DNA of 64,000 bases from Enoplolaimus lenunculus (GCA_030248215.1 JASANG010002214.1:310001-374000); one strand, 5' to 3'; positions 34,800 to 49,029 are shown, numbered from the stretch's first letter. Numbers and translations: made by a program. Notes: generated from the letters alone by a model not told the origin.

Positions 34800-35009
34800 T
34801 GTGCTTCAGTTTCAAACTCAACTTTATTTTCGGCCTGGAGTCATTTATGCACTACAATTAAGGATAATTGACATTTATCGACTCTAATTGGGATTTACTG
34901 ACTATCTGCGTACGGAATCTTATTAGAGATACGGACTTCTATTGATTGGGATTCAAATTCGGGACCCCCTCATCATAGCACCCGTCCCCTCTTATTCGGA
35001 TCGCTACTG
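34800..35009. mobile_element. Partial TA-flanked MITE (CTGTAGTGACCC family)
   Basis: Reverse orientation relative to the 23401 copy: ggcctggagtcatttatgc, cggaatcttattagagatac, and the end cctcttattcggatcgctac followed by tgta. The other terminus is lost; the left limit is approximate. Confidence 0.7.
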
Positions 35010-36961
35010 TATAGCGGTGAAACCAAATTCCTCGGTATCCACCATTGATTTCAACTTGAACAGTTTCTCAGCTTTATTTCCGTTACGAAAACAACATTTT
35101 TTACTAAAAAGAAATTGCAAACGTACCGTTTGTTTTGTTACTACATTTTGCCGATCATACGTTTAAACGCAGCAACGCTGACCTGAATACAGTAAAACAA
35201 ATTTCTGTAACGCAAATGATAATTCTTGCAAAATATCTGCAATCAAATCTTTTAACTCCAGCGTAAGGGGCAGCATAGGGTATGCGAAACACAAGACCGT
35301 TGCCGATACAGTACAAAAACTTTACAAACAGTTGTATTTAATAGTTGTATATTTCATGCGCTTTGGGTATTTTCGATGTTGTGCTTAAGTTGAAAAAACA
35401 ACGTTCCAAAATCAAATATTCTTGTTTCAAATTTTAATACTTAAAAATTGCTATCCAAGCTCTTGAAGGCTCTTAAATTCGATTCGGAACAGCTTTCATT
35501 TATCAGCTCAACTTGTCTGCAAAATGGTTGGATTTTGAAACGTTTTGCATACGTCAATATGAGTACTGCAACTGTCATCAGGATTATGCCTCGGAGTTCA
35601 AGATTGAAAAGAATGCAAACCCCGTTAGCAGTGCTGGTTTTCTTGTCTGACTACAGTTTTCTCTAAAGGATATATTTCTTGTATATTCATTTTTATGTGC
35701 GCCTTTGAGTGTCATGCCTTCCGTTGCCAAAGTATTGTACTTAGAACAGCTACAAGTACCAGGAGGATTGCGCAGATTCAATATCTTCCGAATATTTTGA
35801 ACAGCTAAGAAAAAGCTAATATTTTGGAACATCCTGCTGAATCTCAGTGCTCAAACACTTTTACTCGTTGCTGCCAAATTTAGCTACGCCCTCTCGAACT
35901 AAAAACCTAGTGGCGTCTCTGAGAAAGGGTTGTTTTTCCGTGTTTGATATATGAGAGTTTTTAGTTTTGCACATTGAACGTAGAACATTCTTTTCCCGGT
36001 TCGTACGGGGTTTACATATTTGTCGGTTGTTGTTGTTGTTGTTGTGGTTAGGTTCAAAATTATAATTTCGAAAATATGCCAGTATTGATATCTTTGTGAA
36101 ATTAAACACAAATAGAAAATACTACCCTCAAACTCAGTGTGTTCGATTGAACTGCGGCTAGGCTGGCAGAGTCAGCTCAACATAATGAGGAATAAACAGT
36201 TCTAGCAGGGTCATGCTCATGGTTTCACAAGATTTACCAGTAGGACTAAAACTTTTTATCTTCCCAAAAATTTAGGCTACGAGGGTGGACTGACGAGTGA
36301 ACCCGTTCCGGCATTTCTCAGGCTACAGGTCTGACAGTGTGCAGCGGCCAGGATAATAGAAAGGTGAGACTGATAAACACGCGTCTGGCTGCGTTTTTGA
36401 TTGGTTAAATATGGCAAAATATTGAAAGATATACAGTGGGGTTCAGAGAGAATTATATTCTTCGCTCAATTTCTCAGTGAAAATAGAGATGTTGTCGTTG
36501 AAATTAAACTGTTTAGTTTGCTTTCCGACATTTTTTTCGTGGTTTCGAATTACACAAAACAAGTAACAGTTAATATAATGCGCAGTGATTTTTGATTTGC
36601 GTTTGCCAGTCGGCAAATAAAATACTGAATTTTGCTCAAATTTATACACCACCTTAGGGATTACTTTTCGTAGACCCGTATGTGAGTTATGATTTTGGCG
36701 TTTGTGTGTTTTGTAGCATACCGAGGTCAATCTTTCGTTTTGAAAACGTCTAAATTATATTTCAGTGTAAAAGTTTTGAAAGTGCTCGAATTTCCGTCTC
36801 TATTTCAATGCGGCACAGTATTTATTGAAAAATATTCTGAAGAATATAAAAATTAACTACGCCAGCGCTGGTTATCAATATTAAATGGGGCATTCCAATC
36901 TTAAGTTCTATTTACTTATGCAACGCCTTTGCTCATCCTGGACCTTGGGTCTCAGCGCTGG
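35010..36961. other. Intronic DNA, nothing recognised
   Basis: Short overlapping open frames on both strands (35448-35832 and 36401-36730) have no recognisable content. A (GTT)n stretch lies at 36024-36045. Confidence 0.35.
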
Positions 36962-37178
36962 GTCCGTATTCTCAAATGTACATAGTACCTATTGACCAGT
37001 TGATGATAGGTCTTGTAACTTTTAAACCAGTCAATAATGAGGCTCGAAATATGGAACATTTTTCGCATTTGATTTATTCTACTTCTCTGGGGATTCGCAA
37101 CTACAGATGTCCGTCAGTTTGACAATTAATCACTAACCGGGGATATATGCTACATGCATTTGAGAATATAATCCCTGA
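36962..37178. mobile_element. MITE with GGTCCGTATTCTCAAATG-type ends, copy 2
   Basis: Left end ggtccgtattctcaaatg, right end catttgagaatataatcc. Internal match to copy 1 over ctattgaccagttgatgatagg-like and gaggctcgaaatatgg segments. Confidence 0.8.
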
Positions 37179-37420
37179 ACTGAGAGTATTCCATCGTTTT
37201 TGCCCATAAATCAATAAACTTAAAAAGTGCGTTTGACACGGAAACTGTCGTGTCACACACACACTGCGGCCGTAACTGCGCGAGGAACGCCTTCATACAC
37301 AATTTTTCGATAACCCCGAGCCCAAATTTTTTTACTCAGCGTTAAGTAAATTTTCGCCCCCCCCCCCATAAATTGCGCCTTGTCTACAAACAATTTATAA
37401 TGGCGGTGGTGCCATACTAA

Positions 37421-37560
37421 GGGTTACTCTATACTCAGCGTGCCGCACGATAAATTTTTGGTATTAAAACTTGCCACACGTCACCAAACAGATTTTGGCA
37501 TATAGTTTTGTTAGCGCAACGCACAGCGGCGTTTGGCACAGTAAAGTGATAGCGCAACCC
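37421..37560. mobile_element. MITE with GGGTTGCGCTATAC-type ends, copy 4
   Basis: Begins gggttactctatactcagcg and ends gtgatagcgcaaccc. Flanks TAA and TAA fit a 3-bp target duplication. Short interior with cgtgccgcacgat and its complement-like gcgcaacgcacagcggc. Confidence 0.78.
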
Positions 37561-38247
37561 TAAGGATCTCTAGATAGTATTTGGTTTGCCTCTATACGGG
37601 CCACGTTAATAGCTCCGAAGTGAGTTATTTTTCGTTAAAATCATGAAATCCCATAATCATTAGCATCCGTTACCTACAATAATGACTCTGAACGGCTGTT
37701 TGTTTTCATTTCATTTTACAGATTACCCGTGGGAAGCACCGTTGACTCGTTTAACCCTTGTGCTCCCGCATGTGCGCTGGCGGATGCGAACAGGCGGGTC
37801 AAACCTGGCTTAGCTCCCTGAACAGAAATCAGAACCTTCTGGCTTTCGGTGGCTTCGCTGGTGAGGTTTTTTCCGACTATTTTATCGCGCTGCTATTCGC
37901 GTCAGAAATTTCGAAATTTGGACATTACCCATTTGGCTCACTACTCACAGCGTGGGGCCTGGTCTTTGCCAGAAAAAAAAGCGACAAGCTAACCAAAACT
38001 ATATTGTGTTAGTATATTAAGCGAGACTACATTACCATAGGGTTTATGCTTATGTGTTTCTAAATAGTATTTTTTGTATGCGGTTGCCAATATATACGCG
38101 TCATTTTAGGTTTGTGTTTTTCGGTTTTACTGCAAGTTTGTGTACTAACCAGAAACCGAGACATACAGCAGACTAGTGTGTTTTTGAGAATATTTCAAAG
38201 GTATATATTACCATAAAATATGTCATCCAATAGTTGGCAAGCTGCCC
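37561..38247. other. Intronic DNA with a CpG-rich patch
   Basis: A strong polypyrimidine acceptor-like site (catttcattttacag, ending 37721) precedes a CpG-rich patch at 37722-37830. No frame leads from it to a credible donor before a stop, so no exon is called. Confidence 0.35.
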
Positions 38248-38460
38248 AGAGACGTCCGCAGAAAAAATTATATTTGAGGGGCAGCGAATAATTTTGACTG
38301 ACCCTACAATTGCAATTTAAGATTGGTTACTTTTAAAACAACTGAATTCTGTTTGTTTTTTTTGCGCTAAACAACACACGCAACAACTCATCTGGCCGGG
38401 TCTGTTTGGGGGATACTAGCCAAATCTGGGGGTCACGGTTTTCCAATGCCCCTCCGTGGG
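38248..38460. mobile_element. MITE, CAGGGGCGTCCGCAG family
   Basis: cagagacgtccgcagaaaa at the left, attgcaatttaagattggtt in the middle, ggatactagccaaatctggg and ccaatgcccctccgtgggg at the right. Related copies lie at 39158 (partial), 42600 and 50405. Confidence 0.65.
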
Positions 38461-38609
38461 GCAAATTTTATTTTATTAAGTGGTAACCAACCTGTACCTT
38501 TGTTCTTGTCGCATATTTTAGGGAGGGTATGTTCTCCGTTTATTGGTCCACTTGTATACGCCTAAGTATTGAAAATGGCGTACTGGTGTGCGTTGGCTAC
38601 TGTAGTTTT

Positions 38610-38782
38610 GGCCAATGTTACTTTTCGGGGCGTAAAAGTAAATATAGCGTATTCCTAAGCCTAAGCGTTGCAATAATGTGTTCCTAAGCCTAAGCCTACG
38701 CAAAAAACTGTAATCTAGAATCTAAACCTACGCTTTTATAGACCCACCAGAAGCCTGGACGCAACTAAAAGTAACATGGGCC
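38610..38782. mobile_element. GGCC-ended MITE with TTAGGC-like core, family 2
   Basis: Begins ggccaatgttacttttcgg and ends ctaaaagtaacatgggcc. Flanked by perfect GTAGTTTT duplications (38602-38609 and 38783-38790). Two core blocks: cctaagcctaagcg and cctaagcctaagcctacg. Confidence 0.95.
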
Positions 38783-39157
38783 GTAGTTTTAATAGTTTGC
38801 ACATTTGCAATTTTCATATCACCAGAAATACTTTGTGACTTCTGGCCGTTTTTCGTTTTGTTAAATGTACTACGGATCAGGTTGTCTTTAATAACTAGAA
38901 TAATGCCTAAATACTACCCCACTGAAATTGGAAAAGCACATATTTCTCACCGAGTCAGAATCCTCTCGGTCCGGATCAAGAAGAGTTTCTGGCCGGAGGA
39001 TTATGAAATTTCGCTACTGACACTTTCCGTATTTTTATATGTCAGACGGTATATAAGTTTATATTGTTTTATAACAAAAAAATTTGTGACGGGGGGTGCG
39101 CCTTCTTCACCCCCACCCAGTAATTCTTTACTAGCAAATGGCCGGTTAACCAAATAC

Positions 39158-39255
39158 AAAGGCGTCTGCACAAAATTATATTAGGGGGACCCCTATAATT
39201 GCAATTCAAGATTGTTTATTTTAAAATCAAGTCTGTTTGGTGGGACACAGCCAAA
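39158..39255. mobile_element. Partial MITE, CAGGGGCGTCCGCAG family
   Basis: caaaggcgtctgcacaaaat, then ataattgcaattcaagattg and gtgggacacagccaaattt. The right end is missing. Confidence 0.6.
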
Positions 39256-39369
39256 TTTTTGACCGTATACCAAAATAAAGCCACAACCATTTGGCAATTT
39301 ATACGTATATAATTGCTCACATAACTGCTCTATGGTCTATCTGTATTCCCAAATGTTTCCTAACATGAG

Positions 39370-39536
39370 CCCGCAAGAGGGGGTCGGATAGTGGGGCTTA
39401 GCCTTTCACCTGGAAGAATTATGCTCCCCCTAGAAAATTTTTTAATTTTGCTTATAAGTCATCGAAAACCATTGTATGATGCCCCTCCTGAAAAATGTTT
39501 CGACCCCTATCACGGAAATCTGACTACGGACCTGTA
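39370..39536. mobile_element. hAT-type MITE, CAGGCCCGTAGCC family
   Basis: Degenerate ends gagcccgcaagaggggg and ctgactacggacctg, with ttttgcttataagtcatcg and gatgcccctcctgaaaa inside. The flanks share TAACAT. Confidence 0.72.
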
Positions 39537-40066
39537 ACATCTACGTCGAGTTCGCTTCTGAGCACGAATGAGAGACTATTTGACCCTGTTTGCCGGTATA
39601 GCAACCAGTATACAAGACAACCCTACAACCGTAGGCACAGGTTTTTTGAAATTTGATCCTTTCGACCGTCGCGATAATCCCGGATTACACACATTTCCAC
39701 AACGGTTGTGTTGTTTCCAAAATTCAACGAAACCTTTTGGTTGGTTTGTGTCATTGACTGACTTTCTAAACAGTCACTTAGAACACTTTTTGATTATACC
39801 AGGAACTGTTGCTAAACATGTTTGTTGTCCGTACGACGACAAAGGGTAACGTTTGTTGTTTATTCAATGAATATTGAAGCGGTTAACCAAGTATTAAAAC
39901 AGTTTTTGGCAAACAGTTTTATACAGGATAACATTATCAATAAACCAGACGGAGGTTAGATTTGATCTGATGCGTCACAAAAATTTTGACCAATTTCGAC
40001 AATTTTAGAATTAAAAATGTATCAACAAATGAAGTTTTGTGCACAAAAACCTTGATTTATCCCTGT

Positions 40067-40181
40067 TCAGGCCCGTAGCCAGCTCATTCAAGGGTTTTCA
40101 ATGAGTTACAAGCAAGGTTGAAAAGTTTCTAGGGGGGCCGAACTTTTCCAGGTGGGGTGATGCCCCCGTGGCTACGGGCCC
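40067..40181. mobile_element. hAT-type MITE, CAGGCCCGTAGCC family, short copy
   Basis: Begins caggcccgtagccagctc and ends cccgtggctacgggccc. Part of the left half is deleted; agttacaagcaaggttgaaa is intact. Confidence 0.82.
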
Positions 40182-40419
40182 ACCTCTGTTGTGCGTTTTT
40201 ACCAATTTCTGGCCATTTTAAGTGTAAACAACCACGGGCGTCAACTGTAAACTTTGTTGACAATGGTTCATTCCGGTGTTTACAGAATAGTTTTCTATCC
40301 ACGGTATACGCTTGCCCAGTATTGATCACTTTTATAGCCGGTACCGAAAATGTTTATTTTTCCGTTAGCAATATCGTATTTCGGCATTGTGGTCAATCTA
40401 CTATAATATTGTCAATTTA

Positions 40420-40510
40420 AGGACCATATTCTCAAATGCATATAGCATCTATAATCCAATTGGTAAAATAGGACGCTATAAATTTCGAAACAGCCAATCG
40501 AGAACTTTAA
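40420..40510. mobile_element. Partial MITE with TATTCTCAAATG end
   Basis: aaggaccatattctcaaatg then catctataatccaattggta, matching the left end of the copies at 31550 and 36962; no right end. Confidence 0.55.
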
Positions 40511-42599
40511 TATTTTGGGCAAATTATTTTCATTTAAGCGTTCTTACTGGTGACCCAAGATTGAGACATTTGTCGCTGCTGAGTGACCTACTCTTCGAAG
40601 AGTAAAAACATTTTGAAGCTGCATTCACTCTTTGATGGGTACCATGTATAAGCACGATTGTTGGAGCATATACGTTTAGCATCTTTCAATCGAGGTTTCA
40701 ATATCGTTAATGCTCTGGTTCATACATAACCTTACTATATTCTTTTTATTTGTGGTTCGATACTACGAAAACTACAATCAGTTCAAATGCAAACATTACA
40801 TTGGTTTTCAATGTTTTCCCCAATTACTATAATCAAGAGTCGATAATAAGAGTGTGCAGCTTCCACAAATACGAGTGGCATAAAAAGTATCACCCAGCAT
40901 CGCGTTTCACCCATACCCCCTTATTTAGGGCGGGTCAACTACACACAGAACTCAGTTAAACCTAAATCAAGAATACAATCGAACAATGTTTGCACTGTGT
41001 ATCGCAACAGTATTTGCCTGCGTTCAAGGTTTCAACACCCCCCCCCAAATGACCGGGGGTAAGGGAAAAATGCAACGCGTGTCTGGTACATTCATTTGTA
41101 CACAGAATGTACCTATTTGCCCACTGTTGTTGAAACCATTATCGACTCTTGCTATAATTGAAATGTTCTATCGAGAGTATATATGAAGTGGTATAAGCTC
41201 AGTGAAAGTAGCTCGTCGACCCACGTCATCCGTTTGTGACCACTGTCGAAAAATTCCTATTTTCTTTACCCCCTAAAATCTCCTTTTTTACCCCTGCCAT
41301 AGAAAGTTTCATGTTTCGTGCCTGAAACGCGAAAGATGAGCACTCTCTATGACAAAGCGTCAACAAGAAATTTGAATTGAAAGGCTGGGTGATTTCTCAG
41401 ACGGGACACGGAAAACATTCCAAACATAAAATTATTCGAATACTGTGGTTGATTTTTTGACCGGTGAGGGGTCGAAAAAATGGTTGTAAGGTCGGCGACA
41501 CCATCGACCCGTCGGCCGCCCGTAGTTGCTTGGTCGTGCATTTATATAATGATGATACTATAAGATACACACCGCTGTCAAACCGTACTTTGTCGGTCGC
41601 TCTAGTCTTAGCTATCAATTTTCATTAGCTTTTACTAGCTTTATCGAAACCATCGTATTAACTTGAACACACCGTGTGTGCCAGGCATATCGTGTGCTGC
41701 TGTTCGCTGAGCTATAATACCTATTTTGCTGAGTATCAAGCCAGTAAGCCGGCCTGTTTAGTTAAAGGGGAAGCAAAAATAATTCATACAAAGCCATATG
41801 GCAAAATTTTATATAAATTTACAATTCGAGAAGTTCCTAAAACATCAACACAAAAATCACAAAAACGTAGGGGGTGACCCGTAAAGCCCCACCCCCCCGG
41901 CTACGCAATAGTGAGCATGTGATCTGGCGTTTTAGTGAATGCCGCAGGGAGATGCGTTGCGAGCGATTCATCTAAATTTCAACAGGTTTACCCGCATGAC
42001 ACGGTGTCGTACTTAACTTTCGAAACCGTTTTGACTTCATTAACTATCTCTATTCGCGGTGTAACCGCTGAAGTGATAAGTCAGATACATCTTCGTTGAA
42101 TCTATAGGCCGTCCGCTAGAGGTAATGACAATATACTATAGACGTGGAGACGAGACTATATTCTACGGGGGTCGTATGGAAATTTCGTACGATTCTGTAG
42201 CCAGATAAAACGTTCTGGGTTATCATTTTTCTAAGGGCACTGATATTTCCCAAAGTTCTTTTTCAACGTTGAGTATAGCGCAACTTTCGACCAATAGGAT
42301 CAGTCGGGGGTACCTCACCAAGTCTGTTTCTTGACAAAATTGCCATGGGGGCGTGTGGAGAATTTGCATAATTTGCGAAAGTATTAGAAATTTTTGGAAT
42401 TTGTTCTAAGAAAACTATATCTTCCTTAGGCTTGCCTGGCCTCTAACTCTATACAGTGCAGCTGCCGACCAAAGGAATCAGTCGGGTACCTATTCAGATC
42501 CATAGCCAGAGCACTATACTAGAAAGGAAAGCGACATAATTACAAATGTTGGGAAGGTGGGAAATATGAATAAATTTTCTAGTTAGTGAAAGTTTTTAT
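40511..42599. other. Intronic DNA, nothing recognised
   Basis: AT-rich sequence with several short unrecognised open frames (for example 40986-41186 and 41674-41877). No repeat was identified. Confidence 0.35.
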
Positions 42600-42776
42600 A
42601 CAGGGGCATCCGCAGAAAATTATGTTTGTATGGTACTGAATAATTTTAGGGCGTCCGTATAATTGCAACTCAAGATTGTTTACTTTTTAAGACCGAGATA
42701 ATTTGGGGGGATAGGCGCTAGCCAAATTGGAGTGGGAAACGACACTTTAATGCCTCCCGGTGGAGACGCCCGTGGT
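42600..42776. mobile_element. MITE, CAGGGGCGTCCGCAG family
   Basis: Begins caggggcatccgcagaaaa and ends ggtggagacgcccgtgg. The interior has gcaactcaagattgtttac and ggcgctagccaaattgg. The best-bounded copy of this family here. Confidence 0.78.
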
Positions 42777-42938
42777 TGTATGCCAATTTTTTGGACAGTT
42801 GGGCTCTACCATGGCCCCGTTTGTGCCCTCGAACCACCACTTAATCGTTTTCAAGAATATCGCCAACGTTCGCGTTGTATTGAGTAACTTTTTGACTATA
42901 CATAAGTGGTTAAATAGGGTTCGTGCTAACTGGTATTA

Positions 42939-43100
42939 CGACAATTCGTCGACCGACATCCTGCAATCCGAAATTTCATCCAGTCCACAATTCGTCGGCC
43001 ATTATTATGCTTAGGCTTAGGTTTAGGATTATGCTTAGATTTACTAATTGGATTTAGGACACTGTTGGGCGACAAGCTGACGGCGGTCGACGAATTGTCG
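42939..43100. mobile_element. MITE with CGACAATTCGTCG ends, best copy
   Basis: Begins cgacaattcgtcgaccgac and ends ggtcgacgaattgtcg. The core has ttatgcttaggcttaggttt and aggattatgcttag. A tcgtgctaact...ggt stretch occurs just outside both ends, suggesting a flanking duplication longer than a normal target site. Confidence 0.75.
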
Positions 43101-43234
43101 TAGAGTCGTGCTAACTACTGGTTTACTAAACCAATACTGCAGGTGAGAAAATGAAATTCTTCGAATTAATTACGCAAACTTTATTTATACGGTTGGATAT
43201 ATATCGGCGGAGTATGAAATCTTTATGCTGGAAC

Positions 43235-43414
43235 CGTACCAGTGCCAGAGCAGACAGGCGTGGGGGCTCTCCCAAACTCTCGAGCGAAGCGAACGAGAAG
43301 CCAGACGCATTTTAAAACTTCGGCCATTTTTGTTTAAACTGGTTAGGGTGGCGGGCCCTTTAAGGTTGGGGGCTCCCCCTAATGGGAGGTATGGGGGTGG
43401 CTGCTCCGGCCCTG
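43235..43414. mobile_element. hAT-type MITE, CAGGGCCGGAGCAG family
   Basis: Ends ggctgctccggccctg; the left end is cgtaccagtgccagagcag. Perfect flanking GCTGGAAC duplications (43227-43234 and 43415-43422). The interior has aacgagaagccagacgcat, as in the 25899 copy. Confidence 0.87.
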
Positions 43415-43811
43415 GCTGGAACTGTGATCCTATTTGTGCGGTTTGAGTTTTGTTTTATAATAGTTGTTTTTGAAATTGTGAATCTTGGCCGCTCAATTGC
43501 AACGTTTATACGACGGCTGATTGTGATTCGCTTGGGAAATCTTATTCAAAATACCTTCAGAAGATGCCTGGCCTAAACTATGATTATTGAATAGTATAGT
43601 GAACCAAAACAGTAATATTAATACTTTGGGGGTTCCATCAGCGAAGGAACAGAAAACAGAATAGATTTTGAGATTCGCTACAATTCTAGCTTGTTCACTG
43701 AGAACAAGCTAATCAGAGTGTAAACGGATAGTGAAAAAATAACGGAAACGAATATCCAGATTATACCCTAAAAGTGATGCATTCCTGTCTCGTTTGATAT
43801 TTACTAAGAGC

Positions 43812-43915
43812 TCACCCAGCAAGGGACAGCTGAAATTTTTCAGGCTGAGCACACAACAGTTTCCGATGACTTACAAGCAAGGTTGAAACCGCCGCCTTCG
43901 GCTACGGGCCCGGTA
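43812..43915. mobile_element. hAT-type MITE, CAGGCCCGTAGCC family, decayed
   Basis: cacccagcaagggacagctg at the left, gatgacttacaagcaaggtt in the middle, cttcggctacgggcccgg at the right. Short and diverged. Confidence 0.55.
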
Positions 43916-44304
43916 TGTTATTCAAGGACACCTATGGATAAATGATACATCTGCGTTTTTCAATCTGGCAGAAATGATGAAAAAAAACTTCACGACCATG
44001 GTATAAGTATTATAGTTAATCAGCATTCGAAAGCGATACTACAAAACCGCTAAAATCTCATGAGAGTACAATGAAAAACTAACTATAGACATCTATGCAC
44101 CAAACTGGACTTGTCTGTGTGATAAAACTCTTCCTAGTCATCAGCGTCACCAATCCGTCAACTCTAATCGTAATGGTTAGCCTATGAGAGTTAAAATGGT
44201 TAAGAAAGAACTCGTACAAATAGACAAAAGTGTGTCGGTTTGGTTTCTTTTAAAATTAAATGGCTTTTTCCTAAACTGGTTCTCATTGGCCTGGCACCCT
44301 GTCT

Positions 44305-44468
44305 CGGGCCCGTAGCCAAAAGGGGGGCAGGAGTGGCTCAGCCCCTTGTGGAAAAATTTTGGTCCCTCTAGAAAATGTTATCTTTGCTTTTGTAAGTCAA
44401 CAAAAACCCTTGTATGCCCTTCCTGAATATTTTTTGCCCCCGCGCAAGGTGAGATGGCTACGAGGTTG
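44305..44468. mobile_element. hAT-type MITE, CAGGCCCGTAGCC family
   Basis: Begins cgggcccgtagccaaaagg and ends gagatggctacgaggttg. Flanks ccctgtct and ccccgact agree at 6 of 8. Interior gcttttgtaagtcaacaaaa. Confidence 0.83.
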
Positions 44469-46145
44469 CCCCGACTCGACTGCGCATTAAGAAATCTGGC
44501 TAATAAAAGCAAAACAATGAAATTGGCATTTTCAGACACACTTCCGTTGATTAGAGTGGCATAAGCGTAAAATATTAGACCGGGGAGGTGTGTTTGAGGT
44601 AGTGATTCTTTTAGCAAAACGTATAATAGGATGGCAGTATAACAGCATTAATGATACTAACTAAGAATTTTTCCATTAACCCTTTCTCACATGAATATTT
44701 TTAATGTCATATGGGATGTAACTTCAAAGTAAGATTCGATCTCCAGTCTCACGGGTGGGCGGCGTTTACGATGACCACTGAGCTAAAAGTAGCTTGACGC
44801 TCAAGCCCGATGGAGATCTGACGTCTTGCGGAGATTTTGCCCTGCACGTAGTTGCTAAACACTTCTCGCAATGTCTATATTGCTCGTATATTATTTGTAT
44901 TTAGTTGCCTGTAGTGTACTCTACGAGTGAAATAGTTATGAAACATTCTTGCTCTATATAATACCGATACAAAGAATTGCTTTTGAAATTTCGTTCACAG
45001 TCAAAATATTGCAAGTAAACACCGAGCGAAGGCCACGAGTGTACCGAGGAACCGAAACGGCTGAAACTATTGGGTCTTAAAACAAAAAGGAACAAATCGT
45101 TAACGATAGTCCACTGACGCAGCGCCGTTACGTAACTGATTAACTCGACTTGCGAGTGGCACTAGCGGATCCAGAGGAGGGACGTGGGACGTACGCCCCC
45201 CCATCAGAAAAGTTTTTGGTATTAAAATGCTAAAAATTCCTTACTTTACAAATTTTTCCACCTCAGAAAATTGGCACATATATAGCATACGTAAAAATTG
45301 CGGTTCATAACATTGCCAGCACATCCTCACGTCAGAAATTTTTGGATCCATTCCTGCCGCAGGGACGGCTTTCACAGTGCCCTGGTCTTCGTCGCTCCTA
45401 CACTATTGGCGAATATTTATTTTAAAAATCTACGTCACCCGCAGTTGGCGTGTTAACTCGATACATGTGTCGATATATGAACACAAGCTTTATCCTAATT
45501 AGCCCTTTATGTCGTACCAAACGTTAATAGCTTTTTATATTTTTTGCCTAAGTATTATAGATCTATACAGTTGTAGGCTAACCATCTAGCCTGTAATTAG
45601 CAACAGTCAACACAATATTCTCAGAGCCGTGACATGCAAGGATTTTACATCACTTACAAAATACGTTGAAGCTTTTCTCATAAAGGACCAGAAATTTTCT
45701 GCTCATATATATGTATATAAATATATATATAAATATATATATTTATATATATTTCTATATATATTTATATATATTTATCTTAAACGTAATTATTTTCATT
45801 GTTTTCGCTCATCTTGCAATATAAATTTACTTATCCATTCATAAAAAGTAAAAACAATGGTAAAAACGAAATTCTGATTATATTTGGCTGATATATTATA
45901 TTTACTCAAATTATTGAATAAACTCAAAACATCAACAGCACAAGGATCAACATTCTATTGCATATTGGCCCGCTGTATATAATTCCAAAATAGTTACCAT
46001 TCGTGAATAATTCTGTAAAAAATGCCGCTTCTTCGCGTTGCCAAAGCGAAACTTTTTGAAAAATGACGTCAGTTTGGCCAAAAACCAGTCGGTGTCACAA
46101 AGAGTAGTTGTCTGATGCCTAAAACGAAACCACCAATATTCAAAG
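44469..46145. other. Intronic DNA with weak repeats and an AT microsatellite
   Basis: actagcggatccagagg at 45162 and ttttggatccattcctgcc at about 45341 may be ends of a distant relative of the CAGTGGCGGATCC family. An irregular TATA/ATAT tract fills 45700-45778. No gene. Confidence 0.4.
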
Positions 46146-46149
46146 CAAA

Positions 46150-47172
<1,023 letters not shown>

Positions 47173-49029
47173 GTAAGTATAACCAAGCTCCACAGAATGG
47201 TATGCTTTCCATCAGCAGCTGCAACATTTTTTCCGCGAAACGAATGAGGGTTGTTCAGACGATTACGGAGATGCGAACTTTTTGAAATGTTTCGCGAGCT
47301 GTGGCAAAATGCTACTGGATCACATATTCTCATTTTTGTTGCGTCATTGAATTTTTGGAGTTTGATTAAAAATTCTTCGTTCGGCTTTAGCGCGTTTGAA
47401 TATAGTTCAGATTTGTAAGCGATTGAAAATAAAGATTTCAACGAGTGTGAGCTGTTGAACACAGTTGTCTTCTTGTTATTTTTGGTTTGGCAGGAGTCAG
47501 TCAGCCCAGCCCAGCAATAACGAATCCGTAGTAGAGGCAAAGCAAATTTTCAGAGGGAGCAAAGAAAATTTTCCTAAAATATATTAATTGGTGTCTGAGA
47601 CGGAAATATTTTTAGCCAATGATGCGAAGCTGTTCGTGCATCTTGCTCCCGTATGTGTGGGTCTTTGCCCACAGCTAAAATGACGATTTAAATATTGATT
47701 AATTTAGAACAGCAATCCATTAACGATGCTTCAGTAACGCAGTAGTTTCCTCAGTCATAAATACGGATTACATAGTAAGCCACAGGTCTCTGCTTCCTAG
47801 CCATTTCTCTCCAAATACATATGTTTTTATTAACATTAAAAAACATGACAGCTGTATTGTTCAGGGATATTCCATAATCAAATAGTGCATAATATATAAA
47901 TATATACTAAGCTGCTATTTTATGTAACAGCCGTGTAGCCTAGGCAAACTGCTATTGAACTTATGAAACCAATCATATTTGATTATTTGGACAGACGCAA
48001 TACCGTTAACCAATCAGCGTTAGTTTTACATCACTGTTGTTTTGCGAAACCTCACTGTCGCAAATTGGCCTAAGTCAAACTGCTATATGCTTCGAATAGC
48101 GTATTGGCCCAACTGGTAATTGACCTGAATATCAGATTAGCCTACGACATATATATAACCGCTATTAGAATGTCTAAATCACTTCGCTTTTTTCCGAACA
48201 AAACAGTATAATTTCAAGATTTGCGTATACCGTTAATTACAGTGGTGGATCCAGAAACTTGTAACCTGCAGCGAGCAGCGCAATATATAACAATGAAAAT
48301 AGCTTGCGAGCGAGAAACCAAATGCAATTTAGGTACCAAATCCTAACTCAAAATTTCAATTGTAATTTTTTTTCACAAGGGCCATAGTTTGGGTGACGCC
48401 CCTTGCTTGGATTCACCAATGGGTGATTTTATTGCAACTTTAGCGAGTAATAAAGAATAGTTAAAGCGCTACAACGTATGTCGCCGCGTCATAGCAAAAG
48501 TAAATACATTACTTCAAACTTTGGGGCATCGTGCAATTTACGAATCTCATCAATAAATAGCTTATTATATATCCGCTGTTTTATTTTAGTTTATTAACTT
48601 CAGCATTTTGATAGTACACTTAAAGTCTAAGTTTTGAGCTCATAAATTTCCGTGTTTTTTTGTGTTGCTGTTTTTTTCCGTGTTTTCTACCTCTTGAAAC
48701 CTGTGCTACATTTGGTGTATAGCATCCATAGGATCGCAAGTACACGGAACGGGTTTTAAAACGGCGTTGTCCTTGAAAACTTTGCTCAGTGTTCCCGACG
48801 TATTTCCACCTGTCGTATTTGCCCCGCCCCTTCCGAATGTCATATTTTTTCAAATATTTTCTACCTTTGCTGGGTATTCTATCTTACCCTATACATTGAC
48901 TGAATCCAATATAAGCTAATTAATTTTCGAGTAATACATATTTGGCGTTATCCTAAACGCAACATTGAGACAGCTCAACTCAACCATTCCATTGCACATA
49001 TTCGATGCTTTTAGATCGTGTCGCGGCAG

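Larger units (their letters stand above)
1425..46145 (+). other. Giant repeat-filled intron (possibly several introns)
   Basis: About 44.7 kb between the 1219-1424 exon and the glutamine-rich exon. No exon was recognised with confidence; weak candidates are mentioned separately. The content is AT-rich unique DNA with scattered MITEs, a Penelope-like remnant, minisatellites and microsatellites, listed individually. If this gene is afadin, undetected exons could lie here. Confidence 0.5.

Noticed and set aside
37722-37830. CpG-rich stretch after an excellent acceptor-like site
   Set aside because: All three frames meet stops before any usable donor.
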